Below, piece after piece: positions 48,263-57,238 of a stretch of 64,000 bases of DNA. The translations under genes were made by a program, and so were the position numbers. Numbering within the stretch: position 1 is the first letter of the stretch; each line of letters begins with the position of its first letter. The notes below the pieces were generated by a model. That model had not been told where the DNA came from. It did not search any database and saw only the letters and a list, made by a program, of their open reading frames with translations. The DNA comes from JANMAT01 sp031359995 (GTDB taxonomy: Bacteria; Actinomycetota; Acidimicrobiia; Acidimicrobiales; Ilumatobacteraceae): NCBI GenBank assembly GCA_031359995.1, contig JANMAT010000127.1:10822-74821 (forward strand). Direction: 5' to 3'.

Positions 48263-49831
48263 TCAGGACCAGGTGATTGCGTCAGCCGGCTCGACGTTGT
48301 GCTTCTCGGCGATGTCCTCGGTGACCCGCTCGCGGTCCAGTTTCTCCTGCGCGTCACCCCACACCGTGAGCACATCGCCATCTTCGAGCACCGGACTGGG
48401 CGGGACGACCTCCGGCAACCCGTCCTCGACGGCCTGATCGTTCTCGACGTCGGTGATCGTCGCGGCGGCCGCGGCCACGAAGGTGCTGTTCTCCGATGGG
48501 TCCTCTTCCTCCTGCAGGTCCGCCGGAGGTGGTGTGAGGTCGATGCCAGCTGCTTCTGCCGCTGATTGGGCGCCCCGTGGCAGCTGAGGCGCACGCGAGA
48601 CCCATGGCCGAAGGTTCTGTACGACCGTCGAGTACATGCCATCGATTGCTGCGAGCACGGAGTCGATGTACGAACCCCGACCTGTTCCCCGTTTCGTACC
48701 GATCGCAGACACGGCGGAGATGCGGAACGCGCGAGGGTCCTTCGTAGGGTCGTCGATGAGGACGCTGGGGTCCTCGCGGACGGCACGGAGTAGCTCGCTG
48801 GTGGAGGTACGAGAGTTCACCGACCACGCTTCGATACGGAGGCCGTCGGGGGCGTCCTTGAGCTGGCGTGTCAACCACGAGACCCTTGTAGTGGGTCGGC
48901 CCTCACGCGGGGCATCGGCATCTATCGACACGGTGACCGTCCCGGCCCGCACGTCCGCAACCACGGTCAAGGGTCCTATCGCGTCCGGTATGCGGAGGGA
49001 GCCGTGCAGCGCACCCTTCGTCACCAGCGAGGCTGTCTGCTCCTGGCACCGCAGTGACGGGTCAGCGACTTCTTTGCGGCTGAGAGCGACCTGCACGTCG
49101 GCACCGAGCTCCCGACCCATTCGCAGCGCGGCAAACCGGAGCAGTTGCTCCCAACGTGAGATGACCTCGCCGAGGCCCTTGTCGTTCTGTCGCAGGGTGC
49201 CTGCGAGCAACGACTCGCGCACCGTCACCCACGACGAGCCCATGTCGGTGAAGTCGAGCGCCCCGGACTTGGGGTGTTCGAGGTACCGGATGAGTTCAGC
49301 GAGGATCCAGGCCTGATCGGGGTCAGAGACTCCCCGATGTACTCGCTGCTGCACGGCGATGGTCAGGATCTCTGCCCACGAGAGGTGGTGCAGTGCCACA
49401 CGCTTCAGCTTCCTGCGATCCACCTCGACCGGGTGAACCCCGGGGGCCGACTCAATCTGGTTGGAGATCGTGAGCACGGCATCGAAGCCGGCCTCGCGTG
49501 CGACGTCGAGGTAGGCCTCGATCTGCTCGCGTTGCAGCACGGCGTCGGACGTCTTCACCTCAACGAGCGCAGTCCACTGCCTGCCGGCTCGGGAGGTCTG
49601 GATGACACCATCCGGTTGAACGGTTCGGTCTCCGAGCGGGAACGGAACCTCGATGAACGTCGAGAGCTGTCCGGCCGGGGCGCCAAGGGGTCGCGCTATC
49701 GCTGCTCCGAACTCGCGAACGGCACTCACGACGGCGAGGAGTGCCGATGTCGCCCGGCGCTCGGCCTCGTCCTGACCGTTGATCCCGCTGGTGGGGATCA
49801 ACCGCGCCTGATGCCAGTGTTCTTCCGCCAT
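48263..49831 (-). CDS. Stand-alone PD-(D/E)XK-type protein, unknown role
   Basis: A 522-aa protein. An N-terminal nuclease-like core shows RTVQPDGVIQTS and, 16 residues later, ALVEVKTSDAVLQREQIEAY: the PD-(D/E)XK pattern with Asp, Glu and Lys in place. The middle part (GVHPVEVDRRKLKRVALHHL, AWILAELIRYLEHPKSGALD) matches a conserved actinobacterial hypothetical family that I recall without a proven function. The C-terminus is acidic and low-complexity. Base composition looks less GC-rich than its neighbours, hinting at transfer. No methylase nearby. ATG 49831 preferred over GTG 49885. Confidence 0.75.
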   Translation of the reverse strand: MAEEHWHQARLIPTSGINGQDEAERRATSALLAVVSAVREFGAAIARPLGAPAGQLSTFIEVPFPLGDRTVQPDGVIQTSRAGRQWTALVEVKTSDAVLQREQIEAYLDVAREAGFDAVLTISNQIESAPGVHPVEVDRRKLKRVALHHLSWAEILTIAVQQRVHRGVSDPDQAWILAELIRYLEHPKSGALDFTDMGSSWVTVRESLLAGTLRQNDKGLGEVISRWEQLLRFAALRMGRELGADVQVALSRKEVADPSLRCQEQTASLVTKGALHGSLRIPDAIGPLTVVADVRAGTVTVSIDADAPREGRPTTRVSWLTRQLKDAPDGLRIEAWSVNSRTSTSELLRAVREDPSVLIDDPTKDPRAFRISAVSAIGTKRGTGRGSYIDSVLAAIDGMYSTVVQNLRPWVSRAPQLPRGAQSAAEAAGIDLTPPPADLQEEEDPSENSTFVAAAAATITDVENDQAVEDGLPEVVPPSPVLEDGDVLTVWGDAQEKLDRERVTEDIAEKHNVEPADAITWS

Positions 49832-49957
49832 AGCTCCCGTCCCGGCACGACGCGCTGCCCTGCGCGACCGGCCACCATTGGTCACGGTAGAAGGGTGCTG
49901 GTCATCGGCGCGCTGGCTCCGCGCCGTCGCTCGCCGTACGACAGGCCCGCCCGTCGG

Positions 49958-51079
49958 TCAGGCGGTGCGGGCGTGCAGGATCTCGTCGGTGTGCTGGCCG
50001 AGGGTGGGCGCGCTGGCCCACGACCACCAGTCGCGGTTCACACGGAATGGCGCACCTGGTCCCTTCACGGGGCCGAGCGTGGGATGGTCCTCGATGCGCC
50101 AGAAGCCGGCGCTCTCCAGGTGCGGGTCGGCAGCGAGGTCGGCCACCGTGTTCACCGGTGTGGTCGGGATGCCACGGCGCTGGCCTTCCCGGAACAGTTC
50201 GAGCTTGGTGTGGGCGCGCGTGAGCTGCTCGGTCACCTCGTCGATGAAGTCCGCCACCTCCCAGCGAACGTGCATGTCGTTGAACGCCTCGTCGAGCACG
50301 GCGTCCATGCCCGTCTCCTCGGCGATCCACGTCGCCATCGCCTTCCAATGCGCAGGCTGGATCGTGATGATCGACACGAAGCCGTCGGAGGACGGGTACA
50401 GACCCCACGGTCGTGTCACCGCTCGGCGGTTGCCGGGCCGCGTGCGGTGCAGCCGGTCGTCGAGGTAGAGCGACATGCCGGTCTCCGGCGCGATCGACAG
50501 CAGGCACTCCTGCATCGACAGCTCCACCGTCTGGCCCCGCCCGGTGCGGCGCATGCCGCGCAGGGCCAGCAACGCGCCGTTCAGCGCGTACAGCGACGTG
50601 ACGTGGGCGCCGAACTGCACCGGTGGGGCCAGCCCCAGCGGGGGTCGGTCGGGGAAGCCCATCGTGTAGGCGAGGCCGGCCGACGCCCAGCCGACGAGCT
50701 CCGATCCCTTCCAGTTGCGCCGCGGTCCGGTGATGCCGAACGGGCTGATGGCCACGACCACCTGACGGTCGTGGGCCGGTGTGAGCGGCCCCACCGACGG
50801 GTCGACGTCGCCGATCACCACATCGGCCCACGCCAACAGGCGCTGCAGTTCGTCGCGGCCGGGTTCGGCCACCACCGACCGCTTGCCCTGGCCGAAGAAC
50901 GCCCACCACAACGACTCGTCGGAGCCCGGCGCGAACGGCGGCAGCGCACGGAGACGATGACCCTGCGGTGGTTCCACCACCACGACCTCGGCGCCGAGCG
51001 CGGCCCACAGCCGCGCCGCGTAGGCGCCCGTGAGCCCGGTGAGCTCGAGCACCCGCACGCCCGACCAGGGTCCGCTCAT
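49958..51079 (-). CDS. CaiB/BaiF CoA-transferase-like protein with Glu at the catalytic Asp
   Basis: A 373-aa class III CoA-transferase fold: VRVLELTGLTGAYAARLWAA, AISPFGITGPRRNWKGSELV, RPGNRRAVTRPWGLYPSSDG and FREGQRRGIPTTPVNTVADL. The catalytic Asp normally in GQxVDxS is Glu here (GQTVELSM), which may slow or block the anhydride chemistry. It starts with ATGA overlap on the stop of the second CaiB, so the pair may form a heterodimer like those in steroid side-chain and carnitine pathways. Open frame upstream is shadow. Confidence 0.88.
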   Translation of the reverse strand: MSGPWSGVRVLELTGLTGAYAARLWAALGAEVVVVEPPQGHRLRALPPFAPGSDESLWWAFFGQGKRSVVAEPGRDELQRLLAWADVVIGDVDPSVGPLTPAHDRQVVVAISPFGITGPRRNWKGSELVGWASAGLAYTMGFPDRPPLGLAPPVQFGAHVTSLYALNGALLALRGMRRTGRGQTVELSMQECLLSIAPETGMSLYLDDRLHRTRPGNRRAVTRPWGLYPSSDGFVSIITIQPAHWKAMATWIAEETGMDAVLDEAFNDMHVRWEVADFIDEVTEQLTRAHTKLELFREGQRRGIPTTPVNTVADLAADPHLESAGFWRIEDHPTLGPVKGPGAPFRVNRDWWSWASAPTLGQHTDEILHARTA

Positions 51080-52386
51080 GGTGCCACCGTCCGCGTGATG
51101 CCGATGATCTCGGCGTAGTCGATGTAGGGCCGCCGCAGCGTGGTGCCCGGTTCGGCGTCGGTGAAGGCGGCGCCGCTGGCCAGCAGCGCGTCGATCGCCT
51201 CGCCGCTCAGTCCCGCCCGCTCGACCAGCTCGCTCACCGTGTCCTCGCCCATCGATGGTCCGGCCCGCCACCATCGCCCTGGCGTGTCCGACAGGTGAAT
51301 GGCGTGGTTGCTGAACACGTCGCCATCGGGGAAGCGCTTCGAGGCGAGCAACTGGTACCAGTGCCGCTCGCGCACCTGGGGGTCGTGCAGCAGACCGCGG
51401 TTGTCGTGCACCTCGTAGGCGGCGATCTCGGCGGCCTGCAGCTCGGTGGCCGCGGCGGTGGCGCTGCGGGTGCTGGTGAACGCCGAGACCATGGCGTCGA
51501 CGCGGTCGTGGTCGGCCCGGCGCGCCGTCAGCGTCGACAGGCGCGGGTCCAGTGCGTCGCCACCCAGCCGCGCGGCCAGAGCGGCCCACTCGGCGTCGTC
51601 GGCCACGGTGACGGCGACCCACGTGTCGGCCTCGCGGCACGGGTACACGCCCTGGGGCGCCAGCCACGGCACGCGGCTGCCGTCACGCTCGGGCACCGAG
51701 CCGGTGAGGGCGTGGTCGTACAGGTACGGCCCCAGGCACGAGATCGTGGTCTCGAACTGGGCCAGATCGACGTGGCTGCCCTCGCCCGTGCGGTCGCGGT
51801 GCTCCAGCCCGGTCAGCACGGCCGTGAGCGCGTGCAACCCGGCGAAGTAGTCGGGCGGCGCCACGGTGGCGATGCCGGCCGGCTCCTGGTCGGGGTAGCC
51901 GGTGAGCGCGTCGAGCCCGACGAGCGGGGCCTGGTTCGGGCCCCAGGCGAGGAACTCGTAGTACGGCTGGGCCGGATCGGAGCCGAAGCCGGGCAGGGCC
52001 ACGTAGACGATGTCGGGGTTCACCTCGACCACGTCGTCGTAGGAGAGGCCCAGCCCGCGCACGGCCGGCGTCGAGTAGTTCGTGAGGAACACGTCGGCCC
52101 GGGCGATGAGCGCCAGCGCGGCGTCGCGCGCCGCCGGCTGCTTCAGGTCGAGGCCCAAGCTGCGCTTGTTGGCCGACATCTCCGGCAGGTACGGCGACGT
52201 GTCCATGTAGACCAGTGGGTCCACGTCGCGCGCCCACGTGGAGCCGAACAGGCGGGCCACGTCGGGGTTGCCGCGCGACTCCAGCTTCGTCACGTGCGCG
52301 CCGTGGAAGGCCAGTGACCGGCCGCAACTGGGCGCGGCGATGGCGATGGACAGTTCCACGACTGATACGTCGTCCAAGACGCCCAC
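51076..52386 (-). CDS. CaiB/BaiF CoA-transferase
   Basis: A 436-aa class III CoA-transferase. VSVVELSIAIAAPSCGRSLA, the catalytic Asp in GSHVDLAQFE, PGFGSDPAQPYYEFLAWG and LLHDPQVRERHWYQLL. GTG 52386 has GGGGGG 5 bases upstream, and gives the family N-terminus (VLDDVSVVEL). It likely forms a heterodimer with the coupled downstream CaiB-like protein, supplying the working Asp. It is divergent from the AcuI-like gene. Confidence 0.88.
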   Translation of the reverse strand: MGVLDDVSVVELSIAIAAPSCGRSLAFHGAHVTKLESRGNPDVARLFGSTWARDVDPLVYMDTSPYLPEMSANKRSLGLDLKQPAARDAALALIARADVFLTNYSTPAVRGLGLSYDDVVEVNPDIVYVALPGFGSDPAQPYYEFLAWGPNQAPLVGLDALTGYPDQEPAGIATVAPPDYFAGLHALTAVLTGLEHRDRTGEGSHVDLAQFETTISCLGPYLYDHALTGSVPERDGSRVPWLAPQGVYPCREADTWVAVTVADDAEWAALAARLGGDALDPRLSTLTARRADHDRVDAMVSAFTSTRSATAAATELQAAEIAAYEVHDNRGLLHDPQVRERHWYQLLASKRFPDGDVFSNHAIHLSDTPGRWWRAGPSMGEDTVSELVERAGLSGEAIDALLASGAAFTDAEPGTTLRRPYIDYAEIIGITRTVAP

Positions 52387-52485
52387 GATTGCCCCCCGGC
52401 TGGTGAGTCCGGCCCCCAGCTTGCCACGGTCTTCGGGGGTCGCGGGTCGTCGTGACACACTGGTCAGCAACAACGGGGAGAGGTC

Positions 52486-53481
52486 ATGACCGACGTACGG
52501 GCGTTCGTGGTGGGCAAGGTCGACGGGAGCTGGAGCCAGCGGGTCGTCGACCTGCCGGCCGCCGACCTGGGTGAGGGCGAGCTGCTCGTGCAGGTCGAGT
52601 GCTCCGGCATCAACTACAAGGACGGCCTGGCCGGCACCGAAGCGGGCCGGGTCGCCCGCATCGACCCCCTGGTGCCCGGCATCGACCTGGCCGGCACCGT
52701 GGTCGAGTCGAGCGACGCGGCCTTCGCGGTGGGATCGAAGATCATCGCTCACGGCTACGACATCGGCGTGGCCCACCACGGCGGGTACGCCGCGCTGGCC
52801 CGGGTCCGCTCGGCCTGGGCGGTGGCCATGCCGGCCGGGCTCGACAGTCGCACGGCCATGCTCGTGGGCACCGCCGGCTACACCGCGGCCATGTCGGTCG
52901 TCGCGCTGGAGAACGCCGGGCTCACGCCCGGCTCGGGCCCGGTGCTCGTCACCGGGGCCACCGGCGGCGTGGGCTCCATGGCCATCGGCATGCTGGCGGC
53001 GCGCGGCCACGAGGTGGTGGCCAGCACCGGCAAGGCCGAGAGCGCCGACTGGTTGCGCGCGCTCGGGGCTTCCGACGTGATCGACCGCGGCGAGACCTCG
53101 GCGGCATCGGGTCGCCCACTCGACAAGGAGCGTTGGGCCGGTGCCGTCGACTGCGTGGGCGGGGCCACGTTGGCCTACGTGCTGCGGTCCCTGCACTATG
53201 GCGCCTCCGTTGCGGCCAGCGGCCTCACCGGCGGTGCCGACCTTCCCACCACGGTGCTCCCCTTCATCCTGCGGAGCGTGAACCTGTTCGGCATCGACAG
53301 CGTGAACATGGCCATCGATCCCCGCCGTGCCTTGTGGGGCCGCATCGCCACCGACCTGAAGCCCACGTGGCTCGACTCGCAGCCGGTGGAGACGATCGGG
53401 CTCGGCGACCTGCCGGCCCAGCTCGACAAGATCCTGGCCGGCGCCATGCAGGGCCGCGTGCTCGTCGACCCGCAGCGCTGA
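52486..53481 (+). CDS. acuI: Acrylyl-CoA reductase AcuI/YhdH-like NADPH oxidoreductase
   Basis: A 331-aa zinc-free MDR. CSGINYKDGLAGT and PGIDLAGTVVESS are family marks, and VLVTGATGGVGSMAIGMLAA the NADPH motif. DCVGGATLAYVLRSLHYGAS, ASGLTGGADLPTTVLPFILR and SVNLFGIDSVN are typical of AcuI. It reduces acryloyl-CoA to propionyl-CoA, giving propionate-pathway flow or detoxification. RBS GGGGAGAGG before the ATG. The following oxygenase gene starts 11 bases after. Confidence 0.85.
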   Translation: MTDVRAFVVGKVDGSWSQRVVDLPAADLGEGELLVQVECSGINYKDGLAGTEAGRVARIDPLVPGIDLAGTVVESSDAAFAVGSKIIAHGYDIGVAHHGGYAALARVRSAWAVAMPAGLDSRTAMLVGTAGYTAAMSVVALENAGLTPGSGPVLVTGATGGVGSMAIGMLAARGHEVVASTGKAESADWLRALGASDVIDRGETSAASGRPLDKERWAGAVDCVGGATLAYVLRSLHYGASVAASGLTGGADLPTTVLPFILRSVNLFGIDSVNMAIDPRRALWGRIATDLKPTWLDSQPVETIGLGDLPAQLDKILAGAMQGRVLVDPQR

Positions 53482-53492
53482 GGAAGCGTCCC

Positions 53493-54719
53493 ATGACCAC
53501 GACCGATCCGCCCTTCGACCCCGACGCGCTGCGCCAGAGGTACCGGGTCGAGCGCGACAAGCGCATCCGTGAGGACGGCAACGAGCAGTACCTCGAGATG
53601 GCGGGCGACTTCGCCCACTACCTCGACGACCCGTACGTGCAGCCGCTCGGGCGCGGGCCGCTGGCCGACGAGGTCGAGGTCGCGGTCATCGGCGGCGGCT
53701 TCGGCGGTCTGCTGGCCGGTGCCCGCCGGCGCGAGGCCGGCGTCGAGGACCTGCGCATCATCGAGAAGGGCGGCGACTTCGGCGGCACGTGGTACTGGAA
53801 CCGATACCCGGGAGCGGCATGCGACATCGAGTCGTACATCTACCTGCCGCTGTTGGAGGAGATCGGCTTCATGCCGAAGGAGAAGTACACGCGGGCGCCC
53901 GAGATCCTCGACCACAGCCGCAAGGTCGCCGAGCACTACGACCTGTACCGCGACGTCACCACCAGCCTCGAGCTGGCCGACTTCGACAAGATGGAGCAGA
54001 TCCGCGCCCGCGTCGACGAGATCGTGGCCGACCCGACCACGGCCGAGGCGCTGAAGCCGTACTACCGCCAGTTCTGCAAGCGTCCGTGCTTCCACGACGA
54101 GTACCTGGACGCCTTCAACCGCCCGAACGTCAGCCTGGTCGACACCGACGGCCGCGGCGTCGAGGAGATCACCGAGCGCGGCGTCGTGGCCAACGGCGTC
54201 GAGTACGAGCTCGACTGCATCATCTACGCCACCGGGTTCGAGGTGGGCACCGAGTACACCCGCCGAGCCGGCTACGAGGTCGTGGGCCGCGACGGCATCA
54301 CGCTCACGGAGAAGTGGGCCGACGGCGCCCAGACGTTCCACGGCATGCACAGCCGCGGCTTCCCCAACTGCTTCATCTTCTCGCTGATCCAGTCGGGGTT
54401 CACGGCGAACTTCCCGCACATGCTCGACGAGCAGAGCAAGCACCTCGCCTACATCCTGAACCACGCCGACACCCACGGCATGACCCGGATCGAGGCGGGC
54501 CAGGAGGCCGAGGACGCGTGGGTGCAGACCATCGTCGGCCTGGCCCAGCTCAACGAGAAGTTCCTCGAGGCATGCACGCCGGGCTACTACAACAACGAGG
54601 GTCGACCCGCCGAGCGCAGCCTGCGCAACACCAGCTACGGCGCTGTCTCGGTGGCCTTCATCAAGGTCCTCGAAGCCTGGCGCGCCGACGGAACCCTGCC
54701 CGGACTCGAGCTGACCTGA
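53493..54719 (+). pseudogene. Baeyer-Villiger-type monooxygenase with its middle third deleted in frame
   Basis: A 408-aa open frame; relatives are about 600 aa. The FAD motif VIGGGFGGLLAG (65-76) and FGGTWYWNRYPGAACDIES (96-114) are complete. Residue 152 (HYDLYRD) then joins almost directly to ADFDKMEQIRARVDEIV (162 on), which in relatives lies about 190 residues later. The missing piece is the NADPH domain with GxGxxG and the FxGxxxHxxxW fingerprint. The frame continues perfectly to ALELT-like end. It might bind FAD but cannot accept NADPH. Deletion estimate is from memory of family sequence. Confidence 0.7.
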
Positions 54720-54722
54720 CGC

Positions 54723-55800
54723 TCAGGCCTCGCCCGCGCCGCGGCCTGCTCGCAGGTTGTGGACGCGTGCGCTGATCGCGTCGACGATCTCCTCGTCGAC
54801 CCACACATCTGAGGATGCCGGCCCCAGGTGGGCGGCCATCAGGTCGAGTGTCTCGGTGATGGCGGCGCCGACGAGACGCGCCGTGCGGCGCCCCCACGTC
54901 GCGCCCTCGGCGACGAGATCGCTCACCGTGATGGCGTGGATGTCGTACTTCCCGTTGACCGAGGATGCTGTCGTGGTGCTGGCCGACGCGGACACCGTCG
55001 TGTTGGTCGCGTCGTAGAGGGGTGCGAGGTGGATGGCGCCGTCCTCTCCGTGCAGGAGGCTGTAGTTCTTGTCGTGGGCGTCGGCGTTCCCGATGGCGAT
55101 GTTGAACGTGAGGAAGCTGGCGAAGCGAGCGATGTCGCCCGGCCGGGCCCGCTCGAGGATGAGGCGAGCGATGTCGCCATGGCGACGCTCGCCGGGCAGC
55201 TCGAGGCGATGTTCGGGGAGGCGCTGCAGGGCCTGGCAGAAGTCCTCCTGATGGATGCGCCGGGGCTGTCCGCCGGCATCGTGCGGTGTGCGGTCGTAGC
55301 GCTCGATGACGAACACCTCGCGACCCTTGACGTTGATCCGCTCCGCTGTCGCGCTCGCGAGACCGCAACGCGCCGCCAGACGCATGCACAGCAGCTCGTC
55401 GCCGACATACCCGTCGAGGTCGATCGGCTCGGGCTTCAGGATGTGGGTGGACGGATAGCCGTCCATCGGGATCGCCCACCCGCCGTCGGGGAGTCGGGTC
55501 AGAAGGAGCTTCGGTTGGTTGCCACCGAGGGACACGCGGCTGCCGGTGCCCGAGCCGAGCGGAGCGGTCGGCAGGTTGTTGATGACGTCGCGCAGTTCGA
55601 TGTCCGTGATCGGCTGCAGGTGGGGTTCTCCCCCCGGCCGGTCGTTGTCGGCGACCGTGACGGCGCCGGCGCAGTCGCGTCCGATGGCGCCCAGCAGGGC
55701 GAAACGGTCGTTCCCGTCGATCCGGTGCTGCGCGCCGATCCGTCCCTGCGTCGTCGGGTTGTCGGGGAGCAGGCCGGCGAAGAACGGCGTCGCGTCGTAC
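54723..55800 (-). pseudogene. hipA: HipA-type serine/threonine kinase toxin, N-terminally truncated
   Basis: The minus frame from about 55800 has FFAGLLPDN, FALLGAIGRD and SLGGNQPKLLL (activation-loop Ser), THILKPE, then the kinase core FNIAIGNADAHDKNYSLLH (catalytic Asp, Asn) and LAPLYDATNT (metal Asp). Only the first about 60 residues of the toxin are lacking, cut by the biotin-domain gene. No ATG/GTG/TTG lies in frame before GTG 55535, which sits at the activation Ser. No hipB antitoxin is nearby. A relic of a toxin-antitoxin module. Confidence 0.7.
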
Positions 55801-55811
55801 CGTCGGCGGTG

Positions 55812-56099
55812 ATGTTGGGATGGACGATCGAGGCTGCCTTCGCCATCGCCGCGCCCGTCGATGCGGTCGAGGTGCCGCCCGGCGGCACGCTGGTCGAGTC
55901 GGTGCTGACGGCCAGCGTCTGGCAGGTGCTGGTGGAGGAGGGCGACACCGTGCGCGCCGGGCAGCCACTGGTGGTGCTGGAGGCGATGAAGATGGAAACC
56001 GTCGTGCCGGCCCCGTGCGACGGTCGCGTGCAGCGACTGGTGGCCCGGGTGGGCGACCAGCTCCCTGCCGGTTCACCGCTGGTGGTGCTGGCGCCGTGA
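55812..56099 (+). CDS. Biotin/lipoyl carrier domain protein
   Basis: 95 aa ending in a biotinyl domain: VEEGDTVRAGQPLVVLEAMKM with biotinylated Lys in EAMKMET. The N-terminal part (VEVPPGGTLVESVLTASVWQ) resembles the end of urea carboxylase/allophanate-linked carriers. It may be a free carrier subunit of a carboxylase or a leftover of a larger enzyme, since no carboxylase is adjacent. GTG 56096 of the Rieske gene overlaps the stop. Confidence 0.75.
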   Translation: MLGWTIEAAFAIAAPVDAVEVPPGGTLVESVLTASVWQVLVEEGDTVRAGQPLVVLEAMKMETVVPAPCDGRVQRLVARVGDQLPAGSPLVVLAP

Positions 56100-56743
56100 C
56101 CGCGCTGATCCGCCCCGGCCTCCTGCTGCCGCCGTCGGCCTACACGGGCGCCGAGTGGCTCGAGCGTGAGCGCCGCGCCCTGTTCGACCGCGGTTGGCGC
56201 ATCGTGGCCGATCACACCGAGCTGGCCGCGCCGGGCGCCTACGTGAGCGCCGATGTGGGCCGCTCACCGCTGCTGCTCGTGCGCGGTCACGACGGTGTGC
56301 TGCGGGCGTTCCACAACATGTGTCGCCACCGCGGCATGGTTCTCACCACCGACTGCGGCAGCTTCACCAACGCCATCGCCTGCCCCTACCACGCCTGGCG
56401 CTTCGGGCTCGACGGCGCGCTCAGGGCCGTGCCCCAGCGGGCCGAGCAGTTCTCCGGCATCGAGCTCGACGACCGGGGCCTGCTGCCGGCCTCGGTGGCC
56501 GAATGGCAGGGCATGGTGTTCGCCAGCCCCGACCCGTCGGCCCCGGCGCTCGGTGATCTGCCGCGTGGTGACCTCGGGCGGCTCCACCAGGTGGCCGCCG
56601 CCCGCTCGGTCGTTGCCGAGCGCATCGCGGTGTGTGAGCAGGTGCAGCGATCGGCGGGCGACGTCGGGCCGCCGGTGTTCGCGAACGTGGCCGCCGGCTC
56701 GCCCTTCCGGCAGCGTGTGCTCGACGCGGTGGGCGACGCGTGA
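56096..56743 (+). pseudogene. Rieske oxygenase lacking its mononuclear-iron catalytic core
   Basis: A 215-aa frame. The Rieske 2Fe-2S motif is complete: CRHRGMVL and ACPYHAWRF (Cys-x-His, Cys-xx-His). After MVFASPDPSAPALGD it jumps to VAERIAVCEQVQRSAGDV, the last helix of the alpha subunit, so about 150 residues including the His/His/Asp iron site are missing. Normal length is about 350-400 aa. Frame is intact. It could shuttle electrons but not hydroxylate. Overlaps the next gene by TGATG. Confidence 0.6.
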
Positions 56744-57238
56744 TGCCCGCCACCGCGCCGACGCGCTGGTTGATGCCGGCCGAGGCCTACACCGATCGAG
56801 CCTGGTACGAACGCGAGCAGCGCGACCTCCACTGGTCGTGCGCCGAGCAGCTGCGCGCCGGCCACGAGCGGTCGCGGCCCACCCTGTCGCCCATCGCACC
56901 GTTGAGCGACGACGAAGCCCGCCCGCTGCGGGCCAACCTGCTGTGGCCCAACGTCCCCATGACCACCAGCTCCACCACGGTCAAACACGTACCAGGTGGT
57001 GCCCATCGGCCCGACCACGTGTGAGCTCGACCTGCGCGTGCGGGCCATGCCCGGCGGCGTGTTCGACGCCGCGTTGCAGGCCCAGGTGCGCAACATCCTC
57101 GTGGACGAGGACGGGTTCGCCTGCGAGCAGCTGCAGCGCAACATGGCATCCCCCTGGTTCACCGTCGGGCCGCTGGCCCAACGCCACGAAAGGCCGATCA
57201 TGGAGTTCCACCGTCACGTGCTGGACGCCCTCACATGA
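56743..57238 (+). pseudogene. Second Rieske oxygenase: internal deletion plus frameshift
   Basis: Residues 1-30 (WLMPAEAYTDRAWYEREQRD) are a Rieske alpha-subunit N-terminus. Then it jumps straight to late catalytic-domain sequence (AEQLRAGHERSRPTL, RANLLWPNVPMTTSSTTVKH). At 56989 an extra G shifts the frame; the second frame continues VPIGPTTCELDLRVRAM and ends QRHERPIMEFHRHVLDAL. The Rieske cluster is missing. As it stands it ends at 57024 with 93 aa. Confidence 0.75.

Noticed and set aside
54723..55535. Intact type II toxin HipA
   Set aside because: The N-terminal homologous part extends to about 55800 without any start codon and no antitoxin gene is present, so it is scored as a pseudogene.
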